Assembly (NCBI RefSeq): GCF_004364645.1
Contig: NZ_SOAW01000002.1
Coordinates: forward strand, 124,001-188,000
DNA: 64,000 bases
Source of the DNA: Naumannella halotolerans
Lineage (GTDB): Bacteria; Actinomycetota; Actinomycetes; Propionibacteriales; Propionibacteriaceae
Reading direction: 5' to 3'
Below the pieces are notes generated by a model, which saw only the letters and a program-made list of their open reading frames with translations, searched no databases and was not told the DNA's origin. Below, piece after piece: positions 9,151 through 18,441 of the stretch. The first letter of the stretch is position 1; each line of letters starts with the position of its first letter. The translations under genes and the position numbers were made by a program.

Positions 9151-9156
9151 TAGAGT
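9151..9156 (+). promoter_or_regulatory. -10 hexamer of a leaderless promoter
   Basis: TAGAGT ends six bases before the ATG at 9163, which would put the transcription start at the start codon. No ribosome binding site is visible. Confidence 0.5.
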
Positions 9157-9162
9157 CGTTGC

Positions 9163-9918
9163 ATGCAACGGGATCCCGCTGACCGGTCTCGGGTGCCCGC
9201 GCGACTGCAGGGCGTCCTCGACCGGCTCCCCGCCTGGCTGCCGGTACGGATCGTGGTGCTCTGGCTGATCACGGTGCTGGCGGCGGCCGTCCTGCTGATC
9301 ATCGACGCGATCGTCCGGCAGCACAGCTCCGACACTGTTTCGGTCTGGCGGCTGGACCGGGACAGTTCGGTCGCCGATCTGCTGGTGAATCTCTGCCTGG
9401 TCGCGGTCGCGGTGCTGCTGGTCCTGCGCGCCCGGGCGCTGAGTGACTCCGTGGTGCTGGTGGTCTTCGCAGTGATCACGGTGTTGATGGCAGTCGACGA
9501 CCTGTGGAATCTGCACCTCCGGTTCGGCGCGGTGATCGCCCACCAGCTCGGGCTCACCGGTGCCCTCGGGGTGGACGGCGCCGGTTGGGGTGCGATCTCG
9601 GTCTGGTTGTGGGCACTCGCCGCGGCGATCGTGGCGGTCGGCAGCGCCTATCGCCGCAGTGCGACCGGCCCCCGCCGGCTCGCCCGGGGCCTGATTCTCG
9701 GCACGGCGCTGCTCAGTCTCAGCAGCGTCGGCAGCACCCCGCTGGCTGCACTGGTGGACGCTCCGACGAACCCCGCCGCGACCTGGCTGCTGGCCGCACT
9801 CGGCACCCTGCTCGGCCTGGTCTCCTGCGCGCTGCTGCTGACCGTGTGCCTGACCGAGGTCGACGACGAGGAGTATCTGACCTTCGATCGACGCTCGACG
9901 GTGACCGGATCGGCCTAA
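9163..9918 (+). CDS. Polytopic membrane protein of unknown function
   Basis: I do not recognise this 251-residue protein. Hydrophobicity suggests six membrane segments (around residues 29-50, 68-88, 91-110, 137-157, 170-190 and 205-228) and a short acidic cytosolic tail (EVDDEEYL). The start codon is immediately preceded by a -10-like TAGAGT, suggesting a leaderless mRNA. It lies between hutH and the FBP gene, on the same strand but with its own promoter signal, so membership of the hut pathway is not implied. Confidence 0.75.
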   Translation: MQRDPADRSRVPARLQGVLDRLPAWLPVRIVVLWLITVLAAAVLLIIDAIVRQHSSDTVSVWRLDRDSSVADLLVNLCLVAVAVLLVLRARALSDSVVLVVFAVITVLMAVDDLWNLHLRFGAVIAHQLGLTGALGVDGAGWGAISVWLWALAAAIVAVGSAYRRSATGPRRLARGLILGTALLSLSSVGSTPLAALVDAPTNPAATWLLAALGTLLGLVSCALLLTVCLTEVDDEEYLTFDRRSTVTGSA

Positions 9919-10024
9919 CCTTGCTGCCGGGAGCAGAGATTTCGGATGCATCAGCGCCGATCATCGGCGTAGCGTGGCAGGTCGCAGTGGCGGCCCGCGC
10001 TGCGAACGGTGACCGGACGGAACC

Positions 10025-10513
10025 ATGGACCAGCCAGAGCTCGACAAGTTGACTTGGGTGAACTCCTCGAAGACCCAGGCGAAGCGGATCCAGCTACCCG
10101 ATCGCGATCGGGTCGACTGGGACTCACTCGACTACTGGGGGTGGCGGGATCCGAAGGCGCCGCAGCGGGGATACCTGATCGTTCCCGCCGACGACGGCTG
10201 GATCGGGATCGCACTCACCACCACCAGCGGCGGCGGCAAGAAGCCGCGGGCCGGTATGTGCTCGCTGTGCCTGACCCCACACCCGATGTCGAGCATCGGG
10301 CTGTTCGCCGCGCCTCGCGCCGGCGCCGCGGGCCGCAACGGCAACACCGTCGGTCGCTACATCTGCGCCGACCTGCAGTGTTCGCTCTACATCCGGGGCA
10401 TCCTCAAACCCGAAGGTATGTCGGCGCTGAAGGAAACCCTCAGCCCGCAGGAGAAGGCCGCCCGGCTGGAGCTCAACCTGCATGACTTCGTGCACCAGGT
10501 GATCGACGGCTGA
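10025..10513 (+). CDS. FBP-domain protein (EF-G-binding treble-clef zinc finger)
   Basis: A 162-residue protein of the FBP/FusB-C family. The treble-clef zinc site is visible as MCSLCLTPH followed about 35 residues later by a second Cys pair (YICADLQCSLYIRG). Homologues bind elongation factor G, and the FusB members protect it from fusidic acid; the actinobacterial chromosomal proteins are shorter and of unknown physiological role. It sits between hutH and hutU and is followed by a 77-bp palindrome that probably ends its transcript. A direct role in histidine use is unlikely. Confidence 0.82.
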   Translation: MDQPELDKLTWVNSSKTQAKRIQLPDRDRVDWDSLDYWGWRDPKAPQRGYLIVPADDGWIGIALTTTSGGGKKPRAGMCSLCLTPHPMSSIGLFAAPRAGAAGRNGNTVGRYICADLQCSLYIRGILKPEGMSALKETLSPQEKAARLELNLHDFVHQVIDG

Positions 10514-10523
10514 GCATCCTCGC

Positions 10524-10600
10524 TGAGCGAGATCCGCCACTCGATCGCCGAACAGCCACGATTCGGGCCGAAATCGCGATCGAGTGTCCGATTTCGCTCA
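10524..10600. terminator. 77-bp long palindrome after the FBP gene
   Basis: The 25-bp arms (TGAGCGA...CACTCGATCGC against its complement) have three mismatches and enclose a 27-nt loop that itself contains a weaker dyad (CGATTCGGGCCGAAATCG). It starts 11 bp after the stop codon and ends 13 bp before the hutU operator. A terminator or insulator between FBP and hutU is the simplest reading. Confidence 0.6.
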
Positions 10601-10612
10601 CATCTCCGGTGA

Positions 10613-10628
10613 GTCTCGTATTTGAGAC
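10613..10628. promoter_or_regulatory. Candidate IclR operator upstream of hutU
   Basis: GTCTCGTATTTGAGAC is a dyad with two central mismatches. It matches the site between iclR and hutH. It lies 79 bp upstream of the hutU ATG, so the same regulator probably controls both hut transcription units. Confidence 0.7.
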
Positions 10629-10706
10629 AACTCGAACGGATTTCTCACCCATCGGCCCCGGCACGCGCTGTCCAATGGAGTCATCCGATCCGAAAGGTGG
10701 CATCCC

Positions 10707-12362
10707 ATGGAAGGCGCCCGCCCCGTCCGCGCGAATCGCGGCACGTCCCTCACTGCCCGCAGCTGGACCACCGAGGCTCCCCTGCGGATGCTGCAGAACA
10801 ACCTCGACCCCGAGAACGCCGAACGCCCCGACGACCTGGTCGTCTACGGCGGTACGGGCCGCGCCGCGCGGGACTGGAAGTCCTACGACGCGATGATCCG
10901 CACCCTGACCAACCTGGCGCAGGACGAGACCATGTTGGTGCAGTCGGGTCGCCCGGTCGGTGTCATGCGCACCCATGAGTGGGCACCGCGGGTACTGATC
11001 GCCAACTCCAACCTGGTCGGGGACTGGGCGAACTGGCCGGAGTTCCGACGGCTGGAGCACCTGGGCCTGACCATGTACGGCCAGATGACCGCCGGTTCCT
11101 GGATCTACATCGGCACCCAGGGCATCGTCCAGGGCACCTACGAGACCTTCGCCGCGGTCGCCGAGAAGCGGTTCGGCGGCACCCTGGCCGGAACCCTGAC
11201 CCTGACCGGCGGTTGCGGCGGTATGGGTGGTGCGCAGCCGCTGGCGGTGACCCTGAACGACGGCGTCTGCCTGATCGTCGACGTCGACCGCAGCCGCCTC
11301 GACCGTCGGGTGGAGCACCGCTACCTCGACGAGGTGGCCGACGATCTGGACTCGGCGATCGAGAAGGCGCTGGCGGCGAAGGCGGCCAAGCGTGGCTGGT
11401 CGGTCGGCGTGGTCGGCAATGCCGCCGAGGTCTTCCCCGAACTGCTGCGGCGCGGGGTGGAGATCGACATCGTCACCGACCAGACCTCGGCGCACGACCC
11501 GCTGTCATACCTGCCCGAGGGCATCGACGTCGACGACTGGCACGACTACGCCGAGAAGAAGCCCGAGGAGTTCACCGACCGGGCCCGCGAATCGATGGCC
11601 AAGCAGGTCGAGGCGATGGTCGGGTTCGCCGATGCCGGCGCCGAGGTCTTCGACTACGGCAACTCGATCCGCGACGAGGCCCGGCTGGGCGGGTACAAGC
11701 GTGCCTTCGACTTCCCCGGATTCGTCCCGGCCTACATCCGGCCGCTGTTCTGCGAGGGCAAGGGCCCGTTCCGCTGGGCCGCGCTCTCGGGTGACCCGAA
11801 GGACATCGCCGCCACCGACAAGGCCGTGCTGGACCTGTTCCCCGACAACGACCGCTTGCACAAGTGGATCCGCGGCGCGCAGGAGCGGATCTCCTTCCAG
11901 GGCCTGCCGGCGCGTATCTGCTGGCTCGGGTACGGCGAACGGGACAAGGCCGGTCTGAAATTCAACGAGCTCGTCGCCGACGGCACCATCTCCGCGCCGA
12001 TCGTGATCGGCCGCGATCACCTCGACGCCGGATCGGTCGCCAGCCCGTACCGGGAGACCGAGTCGATGGCCGACGGGTCGGATGCGATCGCCGACTGGCC
12101 GCTGCTGAACGCCTTGATCAACACCGCCTCCGGCGCCACCTGGGTCTCCATCCACCACGGCGGCGGGGTCGGCATCGGCCGTTCGATCCATGCCGGTCAG
12201 GTCTCGGTGGCCGATGGCACCGAGCTGGCCGCGGAGAAACTGGCCCGGGTACTGACCAACGATCCGGGAATGGGTGTCATCCGCCACGTCGATGCCGGGT
12301 ACGAGATCGCCCGCGAGGTCGCCGCCGAGCGCGGTGTGCGGATCCCGATGCAGGAGGTCTGA
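10707..12362 (+). CDS. hutU: Urocanate hydratase
   Basis: A 551-residue cytoplasmic enzyme converting urocanate to imidazolonepropionate with tightly bound NAD+. Conserved family segments are evident: [19 protein letters not shown] near residue 90, [20 protein letters not shown] near residue 165, DQTSAHDP and [11 protein letters not shown] near the C-terminus. Length is normal for the family. AAAGGTGG about eight bases before the ATG is a good ribosome binding site. It is the first gene of a five-gene operon; one base separates its stop from the permease start. Confidence 0.97.
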   Translation: MEGARPVRANRGTSLTARSWTTEAPLRMLQNNLDPENAERPDDLVVYGGTGRAARDWKSYDAMIRTLTNLAQDETMLVQSGRPVGVMRTHEWAPRVLIANSNLVGDWANWPEFRRLEHLGLTMYGQMTAGSWIYIGTQGIVQGTYETFAAVAEKRFGGTLAGTLTLTGGCGGMGGAQPLAVTLNDGVCLIVDVDRSRLDRRVEHRYLDEVADDLDSAIEKALAAKAAKRGWSVGVVGNAAEVFPELLRRGVEIDIVTDQTSAHDPLSYLPEGIDVDDWHDYAEKKPEEFTDRARESMAKQVEAMVGFADAGAEVFDYGNSIRDEARLGGYKRAFDFPGFVPAYIRPLFCEGKGPFRWAALSGDPKDIAATDKAVLDLFPDNDRLHKWIRGAQERISFQGLPARICWLGYGERDKAGLKFNELVADGTISAPIVIGRDHLDAGSVASPYRETESMADGSDAIADWPLLNALINTASGATWVSIHHGGGVGIGRSIHAGQVSVADGTELAAEKLARVLTNDPGMGVIRHVDAGYEIAREVAAERGVRIPMQEV

Positions 12363-12363
12363 G

Positions 12364-13788
12364 ATGGCGACAGTCGCACGTACTCGCGGGATCGAGCGCC
12401 GCAGCATCGATGTCATTCCCGACAGTGAGCGGCACGGACACCCGTTCAGCCAGTTCACGTTGTGGTGTGGCGCGAATCTGCAGATCACCGCGATCGTCGA
12501 CGGTGCCCTGGCGGTGGTCTTCGGCGCCGACCCGATCTGGGCGATCATCGGGCTGCTGATCGGCAACCTCTTCGGTGGTGCCGTGATGGCCCTGCACTCG
12601 GCCCAGGGGCCGAGGTTGGGGCTGCCGCAGATGATCAGTTCCCGCGCCCAGTTCGGGGTGATCGGTGCGATCCTGCCGCTGATCCTGGTGGTGATCATGT
12701 ACTTGGGCTTCGCCGCCACCGGTACGGTGCTGACCGGTCAGGCGATCAACCTGATCATCGGTGTGGACCTGCCCTGGGTCGGGATCGTGATCTTCGGCCT
12801 GCTGACCGCGATCACCGCCATCGTCGGCTACCGCTGGATCCACCGCCTGGGCCGGATCGCCTCGGTCCTGGGAATCATCGGCCTCGGCTGGCTGGCGATC
12901 CAGCTGTTCACCACCTTCGATGTGGCCGCCCATGTCGGGGTGAAGGGTTTCGACATCGTCAGCTTCGGCCTGGCGGTGGCCCTGGGTGCCGGTTGGCAGC
13001 TCACCTTCGGCCCCTACGTCGCCGACTACTCGCGCTATCTGCCGCGCAGCACCTCGACCAAGGCCACCTTCTGGTTCACTTACGGCGGCTCGGTGATCGG
13101 GTCGATGATCTCCATGACCATCGGTGCGCTGATCGCCGCCGTACCCTCGGCCGAGGGCGGGACCGCCTTCACCAAGAACCAGGTCGGGTTCGTCGGCGAG
13201 ATCGCCGGGGGTGGCCTGCTCGCCCTGGCGCTGTACCTGGTGATCGTGGTGGGCAAGCTGACGGTGAACACGTTGAATGCCTACGGCGGGGCGATGACCA
13301 TGCTCACCACCGTCTCGGCCCTGCGGAAGGAGGCACGGATCTCCACCGTGGCGCGAGCCGCCTACATCGCCGCCTTCATCGCGGTCTCGGTGATCATCGC
13401 GATCGGCGCCAGCTCCGACTTCATCAACCTGTTCAAGAACTTCATCCTGGTGCTGTTGCTGGTGTTCACCCCGTGGAGTGCGATCAACCTGATCGACTAC
13501 TACTGGGTCTCCCGCGAGCGGGTGGACATCCCGGCGCTGTACGACGCCGACGGCCGGTACGGGGCCTTCAACTGGCCGGTGCTCGGCTGCTACCTGTTCG
13601 GCATCCTGGTGCAGATCCCGTTCGTCGCCCAGACCCTCTACACCGGTCCGCTGGCCGAGCTGATGGGCGGTGTCGACGTCTCCTGGATCATCGGCCTCGT
13701 GCTCACCGCCGCGGTCTACCTGCCGATCGCCCGGGCGCAGAATCGGGCACCGGCGCAGATGATCTACCCCGCCGAGGTCAACGAATGA
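12364..13788 (+). CDS. NCS1-family permease in the hut operon
   Basis: A 474-residue integral membrane protein with about 12 hydrophobic segments. The family is nucleobase:cation symporter-1 (purine, cytosine, allantoin, hydantoin): HPFSQFTLWCGANLQITAIV is the usual first-helix motif and GPYVADYSRYLP a conserved internal one. The start is ATG 12364, directly after the hutU stop. Its stop overlaps the start of the next gene (ATGA). Its place inside the hut operon suggests histidine, urocanate or another imidazole compound as substrate instead of a nucleobase; that is inferred from context. Confidence 0.9.
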   Translation: MATVARTRGIERRSIDVIPDSERHGHPFSQFTLWCGANLQITAIVDGALAVVFGADPIWAIIGLLIGNLFGGAVMALHSAQGPRLGLPQMISSRAQFGVIGAILPLILVVIMYLGFAATGTVLTGQAINLIIGVDLPWVGIVIFGLLTAITAIVGYRWIHRLGRIASVLGIIGLGWLAIQLFTTFDVAAHVGVKGFDIVSFGLAVALGAGWQLTFGPYVADYSRYLPRSTSTKATFWFTYGGSVIGSMISMTIGALIAAVPSAEGGTAFTKNQVGFVGEIAGGGLLALALYLVIVVGKLTVNTLNAYGGAMTMLTTVSALRKEARISTVARAAYIAAFIAVSVIIAIGASSDFINLFKNFILVLLLVFTPWSAINLIDYYWVSRERVDIPALYDADGRYGAFNWPVLGCYLFGILVQIPFVAQTLYTGPLAELMGGVDVSWIIGLVLTAAVYLPIARAQNRAPAQMIYPAEVNE

Positions 13789-14969
13789 CTACGTCCTTCG
13801 AGCAGATGTGGTCCGAGCTGACCCCGATCGGACGGGCCGGTAGCGGAGGCTACCGGCGCTATGCCTGGACCCGGGAGGACCACATCCTGCGGGAATGGTT
13901 CGCCGGTGAGGCCGCCCGGCGGGGGCTGGACCTGGTCGAGGACCGAGCCGGCAACCAATGGGCCTGGTGGGGCGATCAGACCGCGGGCAACGCCCTGGCG
14001 ATCGGCTCGCACCTGGATTCGGTACCCGATGGTGGCGCCTTCGACGGACCGCTGGGGGTGGTCAGCTCGCTGGCGGTGATCGATCGGTTGCAGGCAGCCG
14101 GGGTACGCCCGTCGCGGCCGGTGGTGGTGATCAACTTCGTCGACGAGGAGGGTGCCCGGTTCGGTATCGCCTGCGCCGGGTCGCGGATCATCACCGGACA
14201 ACTCGATGCCGACAAGGCCCGTTCGCTGACCGACGCCGACGGCATCAGCATGGCCGAGGCCTGGCGCGGCGCCGGACGGGATCCGGAGGACCTCGGCACC
14301 GATCCGGAGCTGCTGGGCCTGTTGGGCCAGTTCGTGGAGTTGCACGTGGAACAGGGCAGGGCCCTGGTCGACACCGATGACCCGATCGGCATCGGCTCCG
14401 ACATCTGGCCGCACGGACGCTGGCGCCTCGACTTCGCCGGGGTGGCCAACCATGCCGGTACGACTGCCCTGGCCGATCGCCACGACGCGATGCTCGGGTA
14501 CGCCCGGACGGTGCTCGATGCGCGCCGGTTGGCCGCCGATCACGGTGTGGTCGCCACCATGGGCAAGGTCCGGGTCGAACCCAACGGGGTGAATGCGATC
14601 CCCTCGGCGGTGACCGGCTGGCTCGACGTCCGTGGCGCCGACGAGGCCGCGGTGACCGCCTGTGTCGAAGCGATCGCCGCCGCGGCAGCCGACTGCGATG
14701 CCACCATCTCGCGAGAGTCCTGGACCGCCACCACCGGTTTCGACCCCGCACTGACCCAGCAGTTGTCGGAGCTGCTGACAGCCCCGGTGCTGGGCACCGG
14801 AGCCGGCCATGATGCCGGGGTGCTGGCCACCCACGGCGTACCGACCTCGATGATCTTCGTCCGCAACCCGACCGGGGTCTCCCACTCCCCGGCCGAGTAC
14901 GCCGAACTCGACGATTGCCTGGCCGGGGTCGACGCCCTGCAGACCGTGGTGGAGGAACTGACCCGATGA
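13785..14969 (+). CDS. M20-family amidohydrolase (allantoate amidohydrolase-like) in the hut operon
   Basis: A 394-residue dinuclear-metal hydrolase of the M20/AllC (N-carbamoyl-amino-acid hydrolase) group. Metal-binding motifs are GSHLDSVPDGGAFDG near residue 72 and DEEGARFG near residue 122; ELHVEQG and NHAGTT are also typical. It overlaps both neighbours by 4 bp (ATGA), so it is translated as part of the pathway operon. No HutG-type N-formylglutamate amidohydrolase is present in the cluster, so this enzyme is the best candidate for cleaving N-formylglutamate after HutF. A related gene in the same position is, as I recall, found in Streptomyces hut clusters. Allantoate or hydantoin use is the alternative. 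Confidence 0.88.
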   Translation: MTTSFEQMWSELTPIGRAGSGGYRRYAWTREDHILREWFAGEAARRGLDLVEDRAGNQWAWWGDQTAGNALAIGSHLDSVPDGGAFDGPLGVVSSLAVIDRLQAAGVRPSRPVVVINFVDEEGARFGIACAGSRIITGQLDADKARSLTDADGISMAEAWRGAGRDPEDLGTDPELLGLLGQFVELHVEQGRALVDTDDPIGIGSDIWPHGRWRLDFAGVANHAGTTALADRHDAMLGYARTVLDARRLAADHGVVATMGKVRVEPNGVNAIPSAVTGWLDVRGADEAAVTACVEAIAAAAADCDATISRESWTATTGFDPALTQQLSELLTAPVLGTGAGHDAGVLATHGVPTSMIFVRNPTGVSHSPAEYAELDDCLAGVDALQTVVEELTR

Positions 14970-16135
14970 TCACCCTTCCCGGGTTTGCCAATGCCCATTC
15001 CCATGCGTTCCACCGGGCACTGCGCGGCCGTACCCATGCCGACGGCGGTACGTTCTGGACCTGGCGGACGCTGATGTACGCGGTCGCGGACCGGCTCGAC
15101 CCCGACCGCTACTTCGCCCTCGCCCGGGCGACCTATGCCGAGATGGCCTTGGCCGGGTGGACCGGGGTCGCCGAGTTCCACTACGTGCACCACCGGCCCG
15201 GTGGCCGCCCGTACACGAACCCGAATGCGATGGGTGAGGCGCTGGCCGCGGCGGCGGCCGAGGCCGGGATCAGGCTGACCCTGCTGGATGTCTGCTACCT
15301 CTCCGGTGGTCTGGACGCCGACGGGCACCGGCCGTTGGATGATCATCAACTCCGCTTCTCCGACGGCGATGTCGAGGCCTGGCTGTCCCGGGCCACCTCC
15401 CGGCCGGACTGGGGGGAGCATGTCCGTCTGGGCTATGCCATCCATTCGGTACGCGCCGTACCTCGACCGGCGCTAGGGGTGATCGCGCAGGCACTGGCCG
15501 GCACCGAGGCACCGATCCACGTGCACCTGTCCGAGCAACCGGCGGAGAACGATGCCTGTCTTGCCCACTACGGGCTGACGCCGACCGGGCTGTTGGCCGA
15601 GGCGGGATTGGTTGACCGCCGGTTGAGTGCGGTGCACGCCACCCACCTGAGCGCCGACGACATCGCCGTCCTGGGCGCCGCCGGGGCGACCGCGGTCTTC
15701 TGCCCGACCACCGAACGGGACCTGGCCGACGGGGTCGGGCCCGGCCGGGCGCTGGCCGACGCCGGGGTACGGCTGGCGCTGGGCACCGACCAGCATGCGG
15801 TGATCGATCCCTTCGAGGAGATGCGGGGTCTGGAGCTGGATGAGCGACTGGTCACCGGTCAGCGCGGCCGGTTCGCCCCCGCCGAGTTGTTGCAGGCCGC
15901 GGTCGCCGACGGCTGGCACTCGCTCGGTTGGCAGGCTCCCCCCGAGGACCGGGTACTGGTCGCGTCCTCGACCCCGCGTACTGCCGGAGCGGATCCGTCG
16001 CAGATCATGTTCGCGGCCACCGCCGCCGATGTGGTCGAGGTGGTGTGCAACGGTGGGACCGTCGTCGCCGACGGCGAGCATCGGCTGGGAGACGTCGGCG
16101 CCCTGTTGGACCAAGCGATCGGAGACCTGCAATGA
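14966..16135 (+). CDS. hutF: Formimidoylglutamate deiminase, short N-terminus
   Basis: A 389-residue amidohydrolase-superfamily enzyme that deiminates N-formimidoylglutamate to N-formylglutamate and ammonia. Metal ligands are visible: HSHAFHR near residue 11, HVHLSEQ near residue 187, HATHL near residue 223 and GTDQHA near residue 270. The protein begins almost at the first metal motif ([15 protein letters not shown]), whereas family members usually carry about 50 residues of N-terminal beta-sandwich first. The ATG at 14966 overlaps the preceding stop (ATGA). A longer start would run deep into the M20 gene and add only 17 residues. Confidence 0.92.
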   Translation: MITLPGFANAHSHAFHRALRGRTHADGGTFWTWRTLMYAVADRLDPDRYFALARATYAEMALAGWTGVAEFHYVHHRPGGRPYTNPNAMGEALAAAAAEAGIRLTLLDVCYLSGGLDADGHRPLDDHQLRFSDGDVEAWLSRATSRPDWGEHVRLGYAIHSVRAVPRPALGVIAQALAGTEAPIHVHLSEQPAENDACLAHYGLTPTGLLAEAGLVDRRLSAVHATHLSADDIAVLGAAGATAVFCPTTERDLADGVGPGRALADAGVRLALGTDQHAVIDPFEEMRGLELDERLVTGQRGRFAPAELLQAAVADGWHSLGWQAPPEDRVLVASSTPRTAGADPSQIMFAATAADVVEVVCNGGTVVADGEHRLGDVGALLDQAIGDLQ

Positions 16136-17271
16136 GCAGCACCCTGATCACCGGTATCACCGAGTTGATCACCAATGACCCCGACACCGAGGTGCCGCCG
16201 GACCCGGCGCTGATCGTCACCGACGGCCGGGTCAGCTGGATCGGATCGGCTGATCGGGCACCGGCGGCCGACACCGCACTGCCGGCCGAGGGGACGGTGC
16301 TGCCGGCGTTCGTCGACTCCCATTCCCATCTGGTCTTCGACGGTGACCGATCCGTGGAGTTCACCGCCCGGATGATCGGCGCGCGTTATGACGGTGGCGG
16401 GATCGCGACCACCGTGGAGGCGACCCGGGCAGCAACGGATGAGCGATTGCGGGCACTGGTCGAGGCGCGGGTGGCAGAGATGCGCCGCCAGGGCACCGGC
16501 GTGGTGGAGATCAAGTCCGGTTACGGACTGAACACCCCCGATGAGTTGCGCTCGCTGCGGATCGCTGCCGAGTTCACCTCCGAGGTCACCTTCCTCGGGG
16601 CCCATGTGGTGCCGGTGGAGTACCGCAGCGACCGGGCAGGGTATGTCGACTTCGTGATCGGTGAGATGCTGCAGCGGGCCGCCGAGTACGCCCGCTGGAT
16701 CGATGTCTTCTGTGAGCCGAACAGCCCCCATGCCTTCACCGGTGAGGAATCCCGGGAGATCCTACTCGCCGGGCGGGCCGCCGGCCTGGAACTGCGGGTG
16801 CATGGCAACCAGTTGGGGCACGGCCCCGGAGCGCAATTGGCCGTCGAGCTGGATGCGGCGAGTGTCGATCACTGCACCTACCTCAGCGACGCCGATATCG
16901 ACGCGCTGGTCGGTTCGGCGACCGTCGCCACCGTGCTGCCCGGAGTGGAGTTCTCCACCCATTCGCCCTATCCCGATGCGCGGAAGTTGATCGACTCCGG
17001 GGTGACGGTGGCGATCGCCTCGGACTGCAACCCCGGCACCTGCTACTCGACCTCGATCCCGTTCATGATCAGTTTGGCGGTACGCGAGATGGGGATGACC
17101 CCGACCGAGGCGGTCTGGGCCGCCACCCGCGGTAGCGCGCTGTCCCTGCGCCGCGACGATCTCGGGGTGATCAAGGTCGGCTCCCCGGCGGAGCTGACGG
17201 TCCTGGACGCACCGAACCATCTGCACCTGGCGTACCGTCCGGGAGTGCCGTTGGCGCGGCGGCTGCTCTGA
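16132..17271 (+). CDS. hutI: Imidazolonepropionase
   Basis: A 379-residue amidohydrolase that opens the imidazolone ring to give N-formimidoylglutamate, the third Hut step. Typical features are [10 protein letters not shown] near residue 63, EIKSGYGLN near residue 126, HGNQLGHG near residue 224 and [13 protein letters not shown] near residue 298, which carry metal- and substrate-binding residues. The ATG at 16132 overlaps the hutF stop by 4 bp. It is the last gene of the operon; a convergent esterase gene follows 45 bp later. Confidence 0.96.
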   Translation: MSSTLITGITELITNDPDTEVPPDPALIVTDGRVSWIGSADRAPAADTALPAEGTVLPAFVDSHSHLVFDGDRSVEFTARMIGARYDGGGIATTVEATRAATDERLRALVEARVAEMRRQGTGVVEIKSGYGLNTPDELRSLRIAAEFTSEVTFLGAHVVPVEYRSDRAGYVDFVIGEMLQRAAEYARWIDVFCEPNSPHAFTGEESREILLAGRAAGLELRVHGNQLGHGPGAQLAVELDAASVDHCTYLSDADIDALVGSATVATVLPGVEFSTHSPYPDARKLIDSGVTVAIASDCNPGTCYSTSIPFMISLAVREMGMTPTEAVWAATRGSALSLRRDDLGVIKVGSPAELTVLDAPNHLHLAYRPGVPLARRLL

Positions 17272-17316
17272 GCCGCGTCGCTCGCAGGCTGCTGGGCCGA
17301 CCCCGCTCGTCCGGGT

Positions 17317-18435
17317 TCAGCCCTGCGTCGTCCCGGTGATCGTCTGCAACCAGTTGTCGATGTCGGTGTACATCCGCCGGGATTCACCGGGGGTGATCAA
17401 GGTGTGCCCGCGGACGTACTCGTGGCAATCGATGCGGACCCCGGACCCGGCGAGCAGCGCGGCATAGAGTTCCCCGCCGACCACGGTCTCGTCGTACTCA
17501 CCGACCGCGATCATGGTCGGCGGCAGGGCGCGAGCGAAACCAGGCTCGATCAGGACCGGATTGGCCAGCGGGGAGACCCCGACAAGTTCCCGCACGAGCT
17601 CGGGTTCGGGCAGGCCGAAGACGGCCTGCAACTGGGCCCAGCGGGCAGCCCGGGCCTCCTCGCTCCGGCGATGCTCCGGGCCCAGGGTCGCCAGATCGAG
17701 TGAGGGGACGATCAGCAGCTGCCCGTCGATCGGTCGCTGATGATCATGGGCCGCGAGCAAGGCGGCGACCGCGACCGTGTGCGCTCCGGAGGAGGTCCCG
17801 GCGAGCACCACCGGGCCATCGTGGCGCTGCCGTACCCAGTCGATCGCGGCCAGCACATCGAACACTGGCAAGGGGTAGGGATGCTCCGGCACCAGCCGCA
17901 CGTCGAGGTCGAGCACCCGCCATCCGGTGAACTCGGCCAGGCTGATCGCCTGGGGTACGCCGAGCGTCGCCCGGACCGCACCGTCACCGGTCCACCAAGC
18001 CCCACCGTGGACGTTGATCAACGTCCCCCGGGGCTCATCGGGTGTGCATTCGGCGAGTGAGATCCGGTCACGGACGAAGGCCGGCAGCGGTACCTCCGGA
18101 TCGATCGGCGCGATCACCGCACCGGCCAGCCCGTCGGTCGGCCACTGTGCGTCCACCGGCACCTGCAGACTGTGCCAGGACTGGTTCACCCGGTGACGAT
18201 CCGCCGGCAGCGGTTCACCGCCATGATCACCGGGGAGCGCGCTCAGCAACGGTGCGAGACGCTGACGTACCTCGACACCGGTGGCATTGGCCCGGACCCG
18301 ATCAGCCCGTACCCGTTCCCACCACTCCGCACGCCGAGCGGGCGACCGCGGTGCCACCAGTTCCGGTTGCGGCACCGGCAGCTGCACCTGTTGAGCGATG
18401 CCGACGGCCTCGGCGAACGCCTCCTCGGCATTCAC
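17317..18435 (-). CDS. Alpha/beta-hydrolase (hormone-sensitive-lipase type esterase)
   Basis: A 372-residue cytoplasmic hydrolase. The oxyanion-hole motif HGGAWW (about residue 144) and nucleophile motif GTSSGAH (about residue 217) place it in the HSL/Est family. A C-terminal Asp (VGEYDE) and His (RGHTL) complete the expected triad. The GTG start at 18435 lies six bases after the stop of the upstream fabG-like gene, so the two form an operon. The natural ester substrate is unknown; the first 100 residues are an uncharacterised extension compared with minimal family members. Confidence 0.88.
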   Translation of the reverse strand: MNAEEAFAEAVGIAQQVQLPVPQPELVAPRSPARRAEWWERVRADRVRANATGVEVRQRLAPLLSALPGDHGGEPLPADRHRVNQSWHSLQVPVDAQWPTDGLAGAVIAPIDPEVPLPAFVRDRISLAECTPDEPRGTLINVHGGAWWTGDGAVRATLGVPQAISLAEFTGWRVLDLDVRLVPEHPYPLPVFDVLAAIDWVRQRHDGPVVLAGTSSGAHTVAVAALLAAHDHQRPIDGQLLIVPSLDLATLGPEHRRSEEARAARWAQLQAVFGLPEPELVRELVGVSPLANPVLIEPGFARALPPTMIAVGEYDETVVGGELYAALLAGSGVRIDCHEYVRGHTLITPGESRRMYTDIDNWLQTITGTTQG

Positions 18436-18441
18436 GACAGC

